Assembly (NCBI GenBank): GCA_003150615.1
Contig: QALN01000002.1
Span: 81,693-145,692, forward strand
Direction: 5' to 3'
Source: Flavobacteriales bacterium
GTDB taxonomy: Bacteria; Bacteroidota; Bacteroidia; Flavobacteriales; UBA1820
Length of the DNA stretch: 64,000 nt
This document shows, piece after piece, positions 40,412 to 48,980 of this stretch. Position numbers and translations under genes: made by a program. Under the pieces are notes generated by a model. The model was not told the origin of the DNA, did not search any database, and saw only the letters and a list, made by a program, of their open reading frames with translations. Within the stretch, counting starts at the first letter, position 1, and every line of letters begins with the position of its first letter.

Positions 40412-41872
40412 TTATAATCTATTGTTTTTAATTAAAAAATCTATGTACTCTTTTATCTCCTTGTTTCGACCGTTATCCCAATCAAATGTCTCGTTTATGA
40501 ATTTGAAGTACGATACCGGAATTGAATGCAACATCCATCCACAATACTTGCCGAATGCCATTAACGTAGAGCCAAGGGGATGATCCGGTCTCCCGGGAAC
40601 AGGGGCGGCGGTTACGCCCTGCGCCAGCCCCCTCCTACGATCTTTCTTGGCGGCTTTGATATCCAGATCTGTTTTCGTTACCTTATCCCCCATCGGGATA
40701 TTGGTAATTAGTTTATCGCCGATAAACATCCCCCATCCATATCCTTTGTAGTTCTCTATACTAAGTTCTCTTATATCACCGAACCTTGACGAGTTATTGC
40801 AACAATCAACGACCAATGCGCTATCCTTACCGTCCTTTATCCTGACAGCTCTCCCAAGCCACTGATAAAACGACGAGAATGAGAATGTTGGTCTTCCTAC
40901 TATTACACAATCCAGACCCGGATGATCGAATCCCGTACCGAGGGCGGAATAGTTGAACACTACCTTCGTCTTACCCGACTTAAACCTCTCAACTATAGCC
41001 TCCCGCTGCTTCTTTGGCGTGCCTCCGTGAACCACCTCCGCAATGCCGGCACATATCTTGGCGTTCATCCATTCGGCGGCAGTATTGCAGCTCTCAACAG
41101 AATCCATAAACACCAGTATAGATCTACAGATGTCTTTTAATACCATCAACCGACGTAAAATAAGGTTGTTTAAGCCATTTTTTCTCACCGCCTCACTAAT
41201 TGACTCAGCCGTATATTCGGAGCCGTTAGAATTGAGTTTAAGGGCATCTTCATTGAAATCCCATGTCTCATATTTAAGAGGTGTCCAAAATCCTTGCCTT
41301 ATCATCTCCTCTACCTGTATCACGTGAATCAGGTTCTTGAAATATACCGGTCTCATACGAGTGATGAAATTAAGTTGGGAATATGATGTCTGTCCTATCG
41401 ACATGTTTTTAAGTCTACATGGCGTGGCTGTAAACCCTATCACCTTTCTCGGCTTCAGCTCATTCATGAATGTCATGAACTCACTGCCATCCTCAGGACT
41501 GTATCCGGCGTGAGCCTCATCTATCAATACGTTTCTGATTCCCATCTCCTTAAGCTGACCAACAACCTTCTTGATAGACCCTAACGTGGCGTATATCATG
41601 TTAGACAGCTCTTTCTTGCCACAGGAGGCGGAGTAGATGGTCGCCGGTATGCCATATGATGTAAGCTTGCAGTAGTTTTGTATTAGTAATTCGCGAGACG
41701 GCTGGAGAATCAGCGTCTTATCTCCCATCAATCTAGCCGCTTCTGCTATGAGGATCGATTTACCGCAACCTACCGGTCCGATGACTAATACTGGATCATG
41801 TCTATCAGAGTTTATGTAATCGGATATACTTTTAACACACTCCTCTTGATATGGTCTTAGTCTGTATATCAT
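40412..41872 (-). CDS. Superfamily 2 DNA helicase (DEAH)
   Basis: 486 residues. Q-like motif YQEECVKSI, Walker A GPVGCGKSILIAEA (about 31-44), DEAH in VLIDEAHAGY (about 115-124), motif III GFTATPCRL (about 147-155), and motif VI QWLGRAVRIKDG (about 338-349). This is a compact SF2 helicase like those phages use in replication, recombination or replication-fork remodelling. Its ATG overlaps the TGA of the upstream 54-aa gene. Confidence 0.9.
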   Translation of the reverse strand: MIYRLRPYQEECVKSISDYINSDRHDPVLVIGPVGCGKSILIAEAARLMGDKTLILQPSRELLIQNYCKLTSYGIPATIYSASCGKKELSNMIYATLGSIKKVVGQLKEMGIRNVLIDEAHAGYSPEDGSEFMTFMNELKPRKVIGFTATPCRLKNMSIGQTSYSQLNFITRMRPVYFKNLIHVIQVEEMIRQGFWTPLKYETWDFNEDALKLNSNGSEYTAESISEAVRKNGLNNLILRRLMVLKDICRSILVFMDSVESCNTAAEWMNAKICAGIAEVVHGGTPKKQREAIVERFKSGKTKVVFNYSALGTGFDHPGLDCVIVGRPTFSFSSFYQWLGRAVRIKDGKDSALVVDCCNNSSRFGDIRELSIENYKGYGWGMFIGDKLITNIPMGDKVTKTDLDIKAAKKDRRRGLAQGVTAAPVPGRPDHPLGSTLMAFGKYCGWMLHSIPVSYFKFINETFDWDNGRNKEIKEYIDFLIKNNRL

Positions 41873-42033
41873 TTGGATCTGTAGTTATCAAAAACGTCTT
41901 TCACGTACTCTAATCTTATCGCACACTCCCGACCATCGTCCATTTTCACCATCAACGTCTCTTTGGTCTTGCTTATGGCTATCACCTCTCCCATCCCTAT
42001 TATATCACCTATCTTTACATCAAATTTACTCAT
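41869..42033 (-). CDS. Small hypothetical protein, 54 aa
   Basis: ATG 42033 to TGA 41869. Sequence SKFDVKIGDIIGMGEVIAIS with a Lys/Asp-rich second half suggests a small SH3-like beta barrel. It overlaps the upstream gene by 8 bases and the helicase by 4 (ATGA), so it is a coupled operon member. Confidence 0.65.
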   Translation of the reverse strand: MSKFDVKIGDIIGMGEVIAISKTKETLMVKMDDGRECAIRLEYVKDVFDNYRSK

Positions 42034-42616
42034 GGTTCAGCCTTTTATTAAATTCCTCTATCTTGCTCCTGTCTGTCTCTTTGGTCATCTTAGCCTCTTC
42101 CTTGAATATGTCATACCCTTCTCGGATATTGTCTCCAACCATATTCTCTATCATCTCCCTTAACTCATCGCTTCTTACGGCGAAAGATATCTGAAACGAT
42201 TTACTTGTACCTTTCATTAGACAATCAATCTCCTTCTTGCATTCTGTCATCAACCGATCCAGATTATCGAATTTAACGAACTTAGAGTTGCCATTGGCTT
42301 TCCTTACCCCATCCTTGAAATCCTCCAATATCCCGTTAAACACATCTGCCATACACATTATGGAATGTAGCCATACCAGCATATTGAATTTATATTCATT
42401 ATCAGCGTTGTTCATCAAACTCACCAAAGACTCGCTTTTTGTCAACATGATCTTCGATTCCCGGTCTACGATATCCTTTATCTCCTGCCGGCATTTCATG
42501 GCACCAACGAAATCCATTTTAGAATAACATTCATTTGATTTCTCTACCAATTTCCTGATATCCTTTCTAGACATCAGAAGATCCAATACCTGTTTTTCTC
42601 TTTCGTTTTTATCCAT
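42026..42616 (-). CDS. Coiled-coil hypothetical protein, 196 aa
   Basis: 196 residues, almost wholly helical and Lys/Glu-rich (DKNEREKQVLDLLMSRKDIR at the start) with scattered Cys and Met. First gene of the operon led by the promoter at 42636. No motif; function unknown. Confidence 0.7.
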   Translation of the reverse strand: MDKNEREKQVLDLLMSRKDIRKLVEKSNECYSKMDFVGAMKCRQEIKDIVDRESKIMLTKSESLVSLMNNADNEYKFNMLVWLHSIMCMADVFNGILEDFKDGVRKANGNSKFVKFDNLDRLMTECKKEIDCLMKGTSKSFQISFAVRSDELREMIENMVGDNIREGYDIFKEEAKMTKETDRSKIEEFNKRLNHE

Positions 42617-42635
42617 AATCGTTTATTTATTGACA

Positions 42636-42643
42636 CAAATATA
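42636..42643 (-). promoter_or_regulatory. Bacteroides-type -7 promoter box, minus strand
   Basis: TATATTTG on the minus strand 19 bases before ATG 42616, just after the terminator hairpin of the upstream operon. It should drive the helicase-DHH operon. Confidence 0.7.
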
Positions 42644-42646
42644 ATT

Positions 42647-42674
42647 AAAGCCTAGATATCTACCTAGGCTTTTT
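42647..42674 (-). terminator. Symmetric terminator hairpin
   Basis: AAAGCCTAG 42647-42655 pairs perfectly with CTAGGCTTT 42664-42672 around an 8-nt loop, with T/A runs on both sides. It ends the operon whose last gene is the nuclease at 42682. Confidence 0.85.
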
Positions 42675-42681
42675 AATAAAG

Positions 42682-43707
42682 TTAATCTTTTTTATTCTTT
42701 CTTTTTGACTCGTCCCAATCCGATGAGTACCTGCATGTCCCTTGTTTGTGGATCGAGAAATCGCACCAAAAACACAAGGGCTTGGGGCGGGGTTCAAGGC
42801 AGGCCGGCTGGCGTCCCATGAGGTAGCGCTTCTCGTACTTATACCCTTGTTTGGCATCGTCCCAAACGTGAGCTTGATAGCTATCTATTTTATTTGTCTC
42901 GAAATCATACATATCAAGAAGGATATCATTAAGTTCCTTGACCGATCTCTCCACTTTCTCCTTATCTACCTTCACGTTTTGGTTATCCAACATACGGGTA
43001 AAAAAATAGCTACACATATCTGGTAATACCTTATACTTCCTGTATATGTAAAAGGCGTATATCGGATGCTGGAGATTGTGAAGCAATTTATCCTTATCGA
43101 ATAATTTTCTCCCAGACTTCCAGTCTATCGTATACATAGCTGTTCTGTCTTTTGTCTTATACTCACCTCTCCAGTCTACTGATCCTATGATATGTACCTT
43201 ATCGTACGTAACACCATCCAAAGTAAGGGGCTTGGGCAGCTTATAGGGCAAGACGAAATCCTCCTCCACGCCGGCCGGTCTCGACCCCCGGATTACCTTC
43301 TCCATTGGCGTAAGATCGGACCATACCTTCTTATAATTGCCAGCAGCATCCTTCTCAAACAATCCTACAATCCATCTTATTAGTCTAGCCGCATGTTGCA
43401 TGGACTCGATTTGGGATTTTACGCTATCAAAAGGTATCTTCTCTATATCAGCGTAGTAGTTGAATGCCTTGCTCATATCCTCATAAGAAGGCCTGCATCC
43501 GTTCTTGAAGAAATACTCCATTGTCTGGTGGATAACCGTACCATATGACGTAGCCTCGTGCTTTTCCGTGGACCTATGACCCTCCACGTAAGTCTTATAC
43601 CATTTGTATGGACATTGGACGAACGTATCTATCTGGGAGTATGAGGCGGCGAGGACCTTCTTCCCGTCTATGACCTTACATAACAAATTATTCTCCGGTA
43701 TTACCAT
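42682..43707 (-). CDS. PD-(D/E)XK nuclease, RecB/Cas4-like, with Cys cluster
   Basis: 341 residues. YSQIDTFVQCPYKWYKTYVE (about 23-42) is the N-terminal RecB-nuclease motif with one Cys; GTVIHQTMEYF follows; the active site is IIGSVDWRGEY and YTIDWKSGRK (about 173-204), giving D-x-K. The C-terminus has PLCFWCDFSIHKQGTC, three Cys that with the N-terminal Cys could bind an Fe-S cluster as in Cas4/AddB-like enzymes. Likely a recombination or end-processing exonuclease. It overlaps the upstream gene by 20 bases. Confidence 0.85.
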   Translation of the reverse strand: MVIPENNLLCKVIDGKKVLAASYSQIDTFVQCPYKWYKTYVEGHRSTEKHEATSYGTVIHQTMEYFFKNGCRPSYEDMSKAFNYYADIEKIPFDSVKSQIESMQHAARLIRWIVGLFEKDAAGNYKKVWSDLTPMEKVIRGSRPAGVEEDFVLPYKLPKPLTLDGVTYDKVHIIGSVDWRGEYKTKDRTAMYTIDWKSGRKLFDKDKLLHNLQHPIYAFYIYRKYKVLPDMCSYFFTRMLDNQNVKVDKEKVERSVKELNDILLDMYDFETNKIDSYQAHVWDDAKQGYKYEKRYLMGRQPACLEPRPKPLCFWCDFSIHKQGTCRYSSDWDESKRKNKKD

Positions 43708-44110
43708 AAAGCTTATCTATGTTTATGTCATGTCCGTATAAATCCATTAACAGGTTTTGTAGATGGTGAAGATTCTTAATCTGAATAGGATCGCTTAGAT
43801 CGTCTTCCAGATCCCTAAGGCTAAGATAATACCCATCATCAAAAATCTCTATAGATATTCCGTAGCCTCGATATACATCCCGCCCCTTATCACGCTTGAA
43901 ATAGATAGTATCAAGTATATTATCATTTATCTCAATAGGCATGACATCATCTTCCCCGGAATACCATTTCATTATCCCGTCATCAACCTCACGTTCAAGG
44001 ACCAATGACTTACTTTCATTACGAATACCAGTAACGCACCCTACTCTCCATATATTGCCAGCCTTGTCTTTTACAAGATCCCCTATCCTTAGTTCTTTAG
44101 CCGAAATCAT
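43688..44110 (-). CDS. Hypothetical protein, 140 aa (small-barrel N-terminus)
   Basis: From ATG 44110 (ISAKELRIGDLVKDKAGNIW), preferred over 44152 because it follows the small acidic gene. The N-terminal LRIGDLV segment and the C-terminal IKNLHHLQNLLMDLYG segment match a small uncharacterised family common in Bacteroidales phages. Function unknown. Confidence 0.65.
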   Translation of the reverse strand: MISAKELRIGDLVKDKAGNIWRVGCVTGIRNESKSLVLEREVDDGIMKWYSGEDDVMPIEINDNILDTIYFKRDKGRDVYRGYGISIEIFDDGYYLSLRDLEDDLSDPIQIKNLHHLQNLLMDLYGHDINIDKLYGNTGE

Positions 44111-44198
44111 ACTCGTCCTCCTCGTTATAATCGTCATCGCAATCATCGACAAGAGGGGTTTCTAGCCCCTCTTCCCAATCATCATATCCAAAGTCCAT
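44097..44198 (-). CDS. Very acidic small protein, 33 aa
   Basis: ATG 44198 to TAA 44097. Half of the residues are Asp or Glu (DDCDDDYNEEDEYDFG at the end), suggesting a DNA-mimic-like or linker peptide. It shares TAATG with the gene before it and overlaps the next start. Too short for family assignment. Confidence 0.5.
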   Translation of the reverse strand: MDFGYDDWEEGLETPLVDDCDDDYNEEDEYDFG

Positions 44199-44482
44199 TA
44201 CTTACTCTTAAACCAATCATACAACATATCCACAAAAATCCCTACAGTTAGTTCATCAACAGATTTATCACCGAAGACATCATCCGGTATCCTTATATCC
44301 ATCTTTTCTTCAATCCCCATCAATACCTCTAATAAATCAAATATATCCATAGCTAAATCAGATGACAAATTACTGTCTTCTCTTACATCGTCAATTACCT
44401 CTATATTATTAATGTAATTGAACTCATGCATTTTATCGAATATCTCTTCCCTCGCCATCTCCAATAACTCATCTCTTTCCAT
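44198..44482 (-). CDS. Acyl-carrier-protein-like protein without the phosphopantetheine Ser
   Basis: 94 residues with the four-helix ACP layout. It is a paralogue of the adjacent 44469-44753 gene: DLAMDIFDLLEVLMGIEEKM aligns with DMAMDSLDFVEVVMEMEKRT. At the place of the modified Ser (DSL) this copy has Ile (DIF, residue 47), so it cannot carry phosphopantetheine. Overlaps its paralogue by 14 bases. Possibly a decoy or structural partner; inferred. Confidence 0.65.
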   Translation of the reverse strand: MERDELLEMAREEIFDKMHEFNYINNIEVIDDVREDSNLSSDLAMDIFDLLEVLMGIEEKMDIRIPDDVFGDKSVDELTVGIFVDMLYDWFKSK

Positions 44483-44753
44483 AATCCTTTAAATAATCGT
44501 ACAACATATTTGTAAGCTCTCCTACCGTCAATTCGTGATAAGGCTTGACATCAAGTACTTCATCAGGTATACATCTACCAGTTCTCTTCTCCATTTCCAT
44601 TACGACTTCCACGAAGTCAAGGGAATCCATGGCCATATCCGCGCCCAGCTCATCATTATTGGTTATCGATTCAGGACGATTAAGCCCATTAAATTCACCT
44701 ACTTTTTCGAATATCACCTCTTTTATCATTCTCAATAATTTATCCTTTTCCAT
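44469..44753 (-). CDS. Acyl carrier protein homologue
   Basis: 94 residues. MAMDSLDFVEVVMEMEKRTG (41-60) is the helix II signature of acyl carrier proteins, with Ser44 as the phosphopantetheine site. The rest fits the four-helix bundle (ELTVGELTNMLYDYLKD at the C-terminus). No fatty-acid or polyketide enzyme lies nearby, so it must work with host enzymes: it could tap the host phosphopantetheinyl transferase or bind a host ACP partner. In tandem with a Ser-less copy. Confidence 0.75.
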   Translation of the reverse strand: MEKDKLLRMIKEVIFEKVGEFNGLNRPESITNNDELGADMAMDSLDFVEVVMEMEKRTGRCIPDEVLDVKPYHELTVGELTNMLYDYLKDYGKR

Positions 44754-44756
44754 AAT

Positions 44757-45455
44757 CTAAATCGACATTTTTAATCTTCTACCTAATTCTTTTTTTATAT
44801 CTGATATTCTCTCGATGTCCATCTTAACATCTCCAGTAATAGTATACTCCTTATCCATCTTCCTTGGAGGATCCGGGAGTCGGCTTACGGCGAACAACCA
44901 TGCCAGTTCCTTGTTCTTGTTCTCCCTAAGATACAGATCGGATGTCATGCCATACATTTTTATGATCGTATCGAATAACGTTGATTCCGATAAGCTCATA
45001 TGTACGCTATAGACGTTTGACGGCTTCCATATCAAGTTATCCAACCTCATCGTATATTCACGTTTAAGGTCTATATGGGATATTACGGCCCTTACTATAG
45101 GTTCTTCCTTGAAGTTGGTGTTAGCCACAAACCAGATAAGCCTTTTCTCCACCTCCTTGATAGCTCCTGTATCCTTACCCATATCGTTATATACCCCAAC
45201 AATACGGTCCCGGATCCCCTCGACCTCCGGTGTCAGACCGGGTGTCTCTATCAGCATCAGCAGCGATCCTCCCCTTGGAGTTATCTTCCACTTCCCATTC
45301 TTCTGAAGCTCGATATAACCAGACGCTTTATAACTATCTATTTTCTCCTTTGGAATGATGTTAGCCATCTCTTCTTTCTGCCGGATCATCAAAAGATACC
45401 CGACATCAGACATCGTTAATCCTGATGTCATCATCTGCTCGAAATTTATATACAT
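44757..45455 (-). CDS. Hypothetical protein with winged-helix-like N-terminus, 232 aa
   Basis: From ATG 45455 (YINFEQMMTSGLTMSDVGYL). The N-terminal 75 residues look like a winged helix (a helix-turn-helix segment then GYIELQKNGKWKITPRGGSL). The remainder is helical and ends in a basic region. Position next to replication genes suggests a DNA-binding accessory or initiator-like role, unproven. Confidence 0.65.
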   Translation of the reverse strand: MYINFEQMMTSGLTMSDVGYLLMIRQKEEMANIIPKEKIDSYKASGYIELQKNGKWKITPRGGSLLMLIETPGLTPEVEGIRDRIVGVYNDMGKDTGAIKEVEKRLIWFVANTNFKEEPIVRAVISHIDLKREYTMRLDNLIWKPSNVYSVHMSLSESTLFDTIIKMYGMTSDLYLRENKNKELAWLFAVSRLPDPPRKMDKEYTITGDVKMDIERISDIKKELGRRLKMSI

Positions 45456-45466
45456 ATGCAAATAAG

Positions 45467-45804
45467 TTAAAATATTGACCTAATCTTTCTAGCTACCCTC
45501 TCGACTATATCGGGATGATCATTTCCGTTATATATATCTATTAGCGTATCTATTATATGTAACCTTATGTTTCTCTTTGATGGACGAAACCAAAAATCTC
45601 CATTTTTTTGTTTACAGGTTTGAACATCTTCAGTTCTGGTATAAGATAACACGCTACACATGATCTTTCGGCAAGTGATAATTCAACCGCTGCCCTTTCT
45701 ATTGCTCTACACATAAGCGAATAATTACCATTCTTTATTAAATTGTAAGCCCTTGTCAACACCCTAAGGGCGTCTGCTTTCGATAATCTCTTTCCCTTTT
45801 TCAT
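45467..45804 (-). pseudogene. Hypothetical protein frameshifted at a poly-A run
   Basis: ATG 45804 starts KKGKRLSKADALRVLTRAYN; after FKPVNKK the frame ends early. The next frame carries NGDFWFRPSKRNIRLHIID and runs to 45467. The break is a run of seven A (T7 at 45603-45609); one more A would give a continuous protein of about 112 residues. Same kind of break as at 29656 and 37792 but with the opposite sign. Function unknown. Confidence 0.6.
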
Positions 45805-46405
45805 ATTGTTTAACTGTATAAGATTCATTAGCCATACCAACCCTACCAACTGATATGGATTGATTTATTGATTGATTAAGATGCCCTATAACCGACATCT
45901 TGGCTCTAACCGTATTAGCGCATCTTAGAAGGATTCGATAGTCCTCTAAAGCCCGCTCGTACCTTACATCCACCCTGGCTCTTTTATCGGCGTCGGTCAT
46001 ACTCTTGCATGTCCCGTCTTCTCTCAGGCTTATAGCGATCTTATCCCGTATGATCCTGATATCATCCTCGGCTATCACCAGCTCAGCATCAAGAACACCT
46101 TTGTAGGAGCTAAGAAGATCCTCTACCGCTACAACCTCCCGCTTCAGATTCTCCAATTCCAATACCATAGAGTTGTCGTTCATCCTCTTATACTCCTGAA
46201 CTTTTTTGGATACCTCCTCGCAGATGTTAATGATCTCCTTTTCCCGTTCCCGGTTGATGATATATCTAATGCTGTATTCAGACATCTCCTTTAAATAGGA
46301 TATAATCTCCCGTATGCCCATCTTATTCTCGGTGGAGAAGTTGGCTTTTAACAACATCTCCATGCCTTTCATAATAACAAGCAAATAATTCTTTCTAAGT
46401 CTCAT
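45764..46405 (-). CDS. Coiled-coil hypothetical protein, 213 aa
   Basis: 213 residues, helical, with a long Glu/Lys/Arg-rich coiled coil (about 45-150) and a Ser-rich C-terminus. Overlaps the downstream gene by 41 bases and follows the DnaB-like gene by 2 bases. It may be a helicase loader or accessory by position only. Confidence 0.65.
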   Translation of the reverse strand: MRLRKNYLLVIMKGMEMLLKANFSTENKMGIREIISYLKEMSEYSIRYIINREREKEIINICEEVSKKVQEYKRMNDNSMVLELENLKREVVAVEDLLSSYKGVLDAELVIAEDDIRIIRDKIAISLREDGTCKSMTDADKRARVDVRYERALEDYRILLRCANTVRAKMSVIGHLNQSINQSISVGRVGMANESYTVKQYEKGKEIIESRRP

Positions 46406-46407
46406 GA

Positions 46408-47550
46408 TTAATATGGTGTTTCGTCATGTACTACATTAAAATCATCGCTAGGCGGTATGTATTGCTGCTCCAATGGAATACTGGGAGGCGGGGGCGGTAG
46501 TGTCACCACGGTCGTATCCGGCTTGCCGCTGCCTACGGGGGCGTCCGAGCCTCCCGGTCTTTCTTGGCGTACCACACCTCCATCAGGATAATATCGCTCA
46601 TATCCTTTCATGATATCCACATGTATAGCCTCAATCTCTTCTAACGATCTCTGACGGACTTTTACTATATGATGGAATATAAGTCCATCTACACGGAAAG
46701 AGCGCCTTGATTCACTCTTAAAACGTTCCAGATTAGGATACCAGCCTTGCGGGAATTGCATGTATGATGAATAGCCGTATCTCTTTGGGATATTCAACGC
46801 TACCATAGCCGTACATAATTGCCCCAATGTATCTGATTGATAGAAATCAGATTGTTTTGGCATATGATCCTTAGGATCCCGTCTTCCCTCAATATCACGG
46901 TTAAGTTGTGATATTATAAGAAAGAATATATTGGGAAAAGTTCTTTTAGCTATATTACACATGGTTATCAGACTATCTATATTCCTCTTAGCGTCACCCG
47001 TGCCTTGTATAAGAGCTGTATGATCTATGGATACAAATACCATTTTCTTATCCTTGTTCGCTGGCATATAACTATTCCATAAGAAGTTCTGAAGCTCGTC
47101 TACTGTCGATGGTTTAGGGATGTATGTTATTCTGCTGGAGTTTTCCTCCTTAAGACATTTCTGCATTTCCTTTATCTCTTCATCAGACATCTCGTTAAGG
47201 AGAATATCTTGTATATCCTTTCCCATTTTTTTTGATAGTGAACGTAACATCAAATCCTCTGGATTCATTTCAAATTCACATCTGAGCCATACATAATCAT
47301 CAGCTTGGGGATTGATATTAACATTCATTACATTGCTCATAATCTTCTGAGCCAAATAAGACTTGCCCACTCCGGGCCTAGCGCCGATAGCCACCGCATG
47401 TTGTGGGTAGAACCCGCCCAGCAACGCCTTGTCAAGATAAGCGTATCCAGTACGAGCCGGGAGAAGCTCTCCCGACTGATACTTTCTTATCCTCTCATAG
47501 GCATCCATGATAATCTCCTTGGATGACCTCCATATCCTATCCTCACTCAT
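46408..47550 (-). CDS. dnaB: DnaB-like replicative helicase (C-terminal RecA-type core)
   Basis: 380 residues. It begins with a short linker and goes straight into the RecA-type core: TGYAYLDKALLGGFYPQHAV (about 35-54), Walker A GARPGVGKSYLAQK (about 55-68), Walker B FVSIDHTALIQG (about 170-181), and the ISQLNRDIEGRRDPKDHMP segment (about 211-229). The DnaB N-terminal primase-binding domain is missing, as in several phage helicases. The C-terminal 70 residues are Pro/Gly rich. With the Toprim primase (48964) it forms the replication core. Overlaps the next gene by 4 bases. Confidence 0.85.
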   Translation of the reverse strand: MSEDRIWRSSKEIIMDAYERIRKYQSGELLPARTGYAYLDKALLGGFYPQHAVAIGARPGVGKSYLAQKIMSNVMNVNINPQADDYVWLRCEFEMNPEDLMLRSLSKKMGKDIQDILLNEMSDEEIKEMQKCLKEENSSRITYIPKPSTVDELQNFLWNSYMPANKDKKMVFVSIDHTALIQGTGDAKRNIDSLITMCNIAKRTFPNIFFLIISQLNRDIEGRRDPKDHMPKQSDFYQSDTLGQLCTAMVALNIPKRYGYSSYMQFPQGWYPNLERFKSESRRSFRVDGLIFHHIVKVRQRSLEEIEAIHVDIMKGYERYYPDGGVVRQERPGGSDAPVGSGKPDTTVVTLPPPPPSIPLEQQYIPPSDDFNVVHDETPY

Positions 47551-47816
47551 CCTCTTGCGTTTCTATCGCCAGCCGTATCGGATTTAGACCCTCTGTTAGC
47601 TGATCTTGATTTATATCTAAGTCCTTTAGCCGTATGGCATAAATCCTTTCCCTTCCGATAGGCTTTACCTTTCAACTTATCGGTCTTGTAGTTCTTGCGA
47701 CCTAACTCCCGTCTCTTGGCTTTCTGCTCAGGGCGGGCGTTGATCTTCTTATCCGTCTCGGCTTTCTTTCTTCTGGCCTCCGGATGTGTCCTATAATATT
47801 CAGTCGACCTCCCCAT
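47547..47816 (-). CDS. Very basic small protein, 89 aa
   Basis: From ATG 47816 (GRSTEYYRTHPEARRKKAET). About 35 percent Lys and Arg, no Cys pairs except one, reminiscent of the basic N-terminal arm of phage DNA-binding or HNH-like proteins. Overlaps the DnaB-like gene start by 4 bases. Probably binds nucleic acid. Confidence 0.6.
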   Translation of the reverse strand: MGRSTEYYRTHPEARRKKAETDKKINARPEQKAKRRELGRKNYKTDKLKGKAYRKGKDLCHTAKGLRYKSRSANRGSKSDTAGDRNARG

Positions 47817-48105
47817 CCTCGTCCTCCTCGTCATAATCATAATCCTCTACGATAATATCCTCTCCATCTAAATATGAGGCTTTATCTCCGAGTCTGCTTC
47901 TCATGCTCTCGTAAGGATCATCCCCATCTTTTATTTCCCACACACATAAGTACGGACCTATTATATCAATAAGCATGTTGGCCTTATCCTCGCTTATGCC
48001 TTTTTCTATCATCTTATCTCTGCATTTGTAAAAACCACATGTCTTGTTAAACACTGATCCTCCTACATAAAATCCTGTTGGCTTATGAATAAAAATTACT
48101 TTCAT
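47800..48105 (-). CDS. Hypothetical protein, 101 aa
   Basis: 101 residues beginning KVIFIHKPTGFYVGG, with two Cys, and ending in a strongly acidic tail. First gene behind the promoter at 48131. Function unknown. Confidence 0.65.
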   Translation of the reverse strand: MKVIFIHKPTGFYVGGSVFNKTCGFYKCRDKMIEKGISEDKANMLIDIIGPYLCVWEIKDGDDPYESMRSRLGDKASYLDGEDIIVEDYDYDEEDEDGEVD

Positions 48106-48130
48106 CTTTTATATAATTAATATTGTCTAT

Positions 48131-48138
48131 CAAATTTA
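48131..48138 (-). promoter_or_regulatory. Bacteroides-type -7 promoter box, minus strand
   Basis: TAAATTTG on the minus strand 25 bases before ATG 48105, overlapping the end of the upstream gene. It should drive the DnaB-containing unit. Confidence 0.5.
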
Positions 48139-48696
48139 TTTATTTCTCTTTTTTATACAGTCGCCATAGCTCATATCCATATCACACACCACCGTATCGG
48201 TCGTGTTGTTTGTCACATGGAACAGGAACTCTGGACACCCGTGGCAGGCGTTGCTCCCGATCACCACCGCTCCGTGCCTAGGGCAAGCCTTCTTTACCAT
48301 GGTTCTATCATATATCCGTATATGATTATCGCTATACTTTTCAATATATCTCATGGTATTAAGTAGTGATGGCAAAGACATCTTATATGGAGATACATGT
48401 TCTATTGGTATATCCAATTCACCAGATAGGCTTTTGTAAATATCCTGTACATCCCGTTTTGTCCTATACGCAAATATATTAATCTCAGTCATTACCATAT
48501 CCATACTTCTAAGAAGATCCGGCCTAGCCAGCCTCCCCATCGGCTTTCCAAAAGGATCGGATCTCATCCAAGCCCCACACTTCTCGCACCCTACTTGCTC
48601 CCCCTCTACCGTATTTATCATAGTGGATGGGTTCTTGCAATACGGGCATATGGATCCGTTTAACATAGCTTTCTGGGCTAAAGACAATTCTATCAT
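48136..48696 (-). CDS. Zinc-finger protein, 186 aa
   Basis: 186 residues. ICPYCKNPSTM and VGCEKCGAW (about 16-40) form a four-Cys zinc ribbon; a second Cys group (ACPRHGAVVIGSNACHGCPE) is near residues 137-156. Resembles the DUF3268-type zinc-finger domain of phages. Overlaps the next gene by 4 bases. Possibly a replication accessory. Confidence 0.7.
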   Translation of the reverse strand: MIELSLAQKAMLNGSICPYCKNPSTMINTVEGEQVGCEKCGAWMRSDPFGKPMGRLARPDLLRSMDMVMTEINIFAYRTKRDVQDIYKSLSGELDIPIEHVSPYKMSLPSLLNTMRYIEKYSDNHIRIYDRTMVKKACPRHGAVVIGSNACHGCPEFLFHVTNNTTDTVVCDMDMSYGDCIKKRNK

Positions 48697-48980
48697 ACCG
48701 TTTCTTCCATCTTAACATTAAATAGACTGCAGTATCTATTGAAATTCTTGTTTTCTATTTCCATATCCTTCTTATACCTGTCAATTGACTTGATGAAATC
48801 ATTGTAACAGTCCTTGCACATCCATTGATTGATTACCGCCACATAATATCCTACGGACGTAGGTCTGTTACACATATCACAAATGCCTAAGCACCCATAT
48901 CTGGTAAGCTTATCTATCATCTCCTGTCTTGTTATTTCAAGCACCTTGAATCCCTTGTAATTATCAACTACCTTTGCCAT
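48693..48980 (-). CDS. Small zinc-ribbon protein, 95 aa
   Basis: 95 residues with CLGICDMCNRPTSVG and a later MCKDCYNDF: two CxxC-type pairs at about 30-60, a treble-clef or ribbon. Overlaps the primase by 17 bases. Unknown function; nucleic-acid binding likely. Confidence 0.65.
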   Translation of the reverse strand: MAKVVDNYKGFKVLEITRQEMIDKLTRYGCLGICDMCNRPTSVGYYVAVINQWMCKDCYNDFIKSIDRYKKDMEIENKNFNRYCSLFNVKMEETV

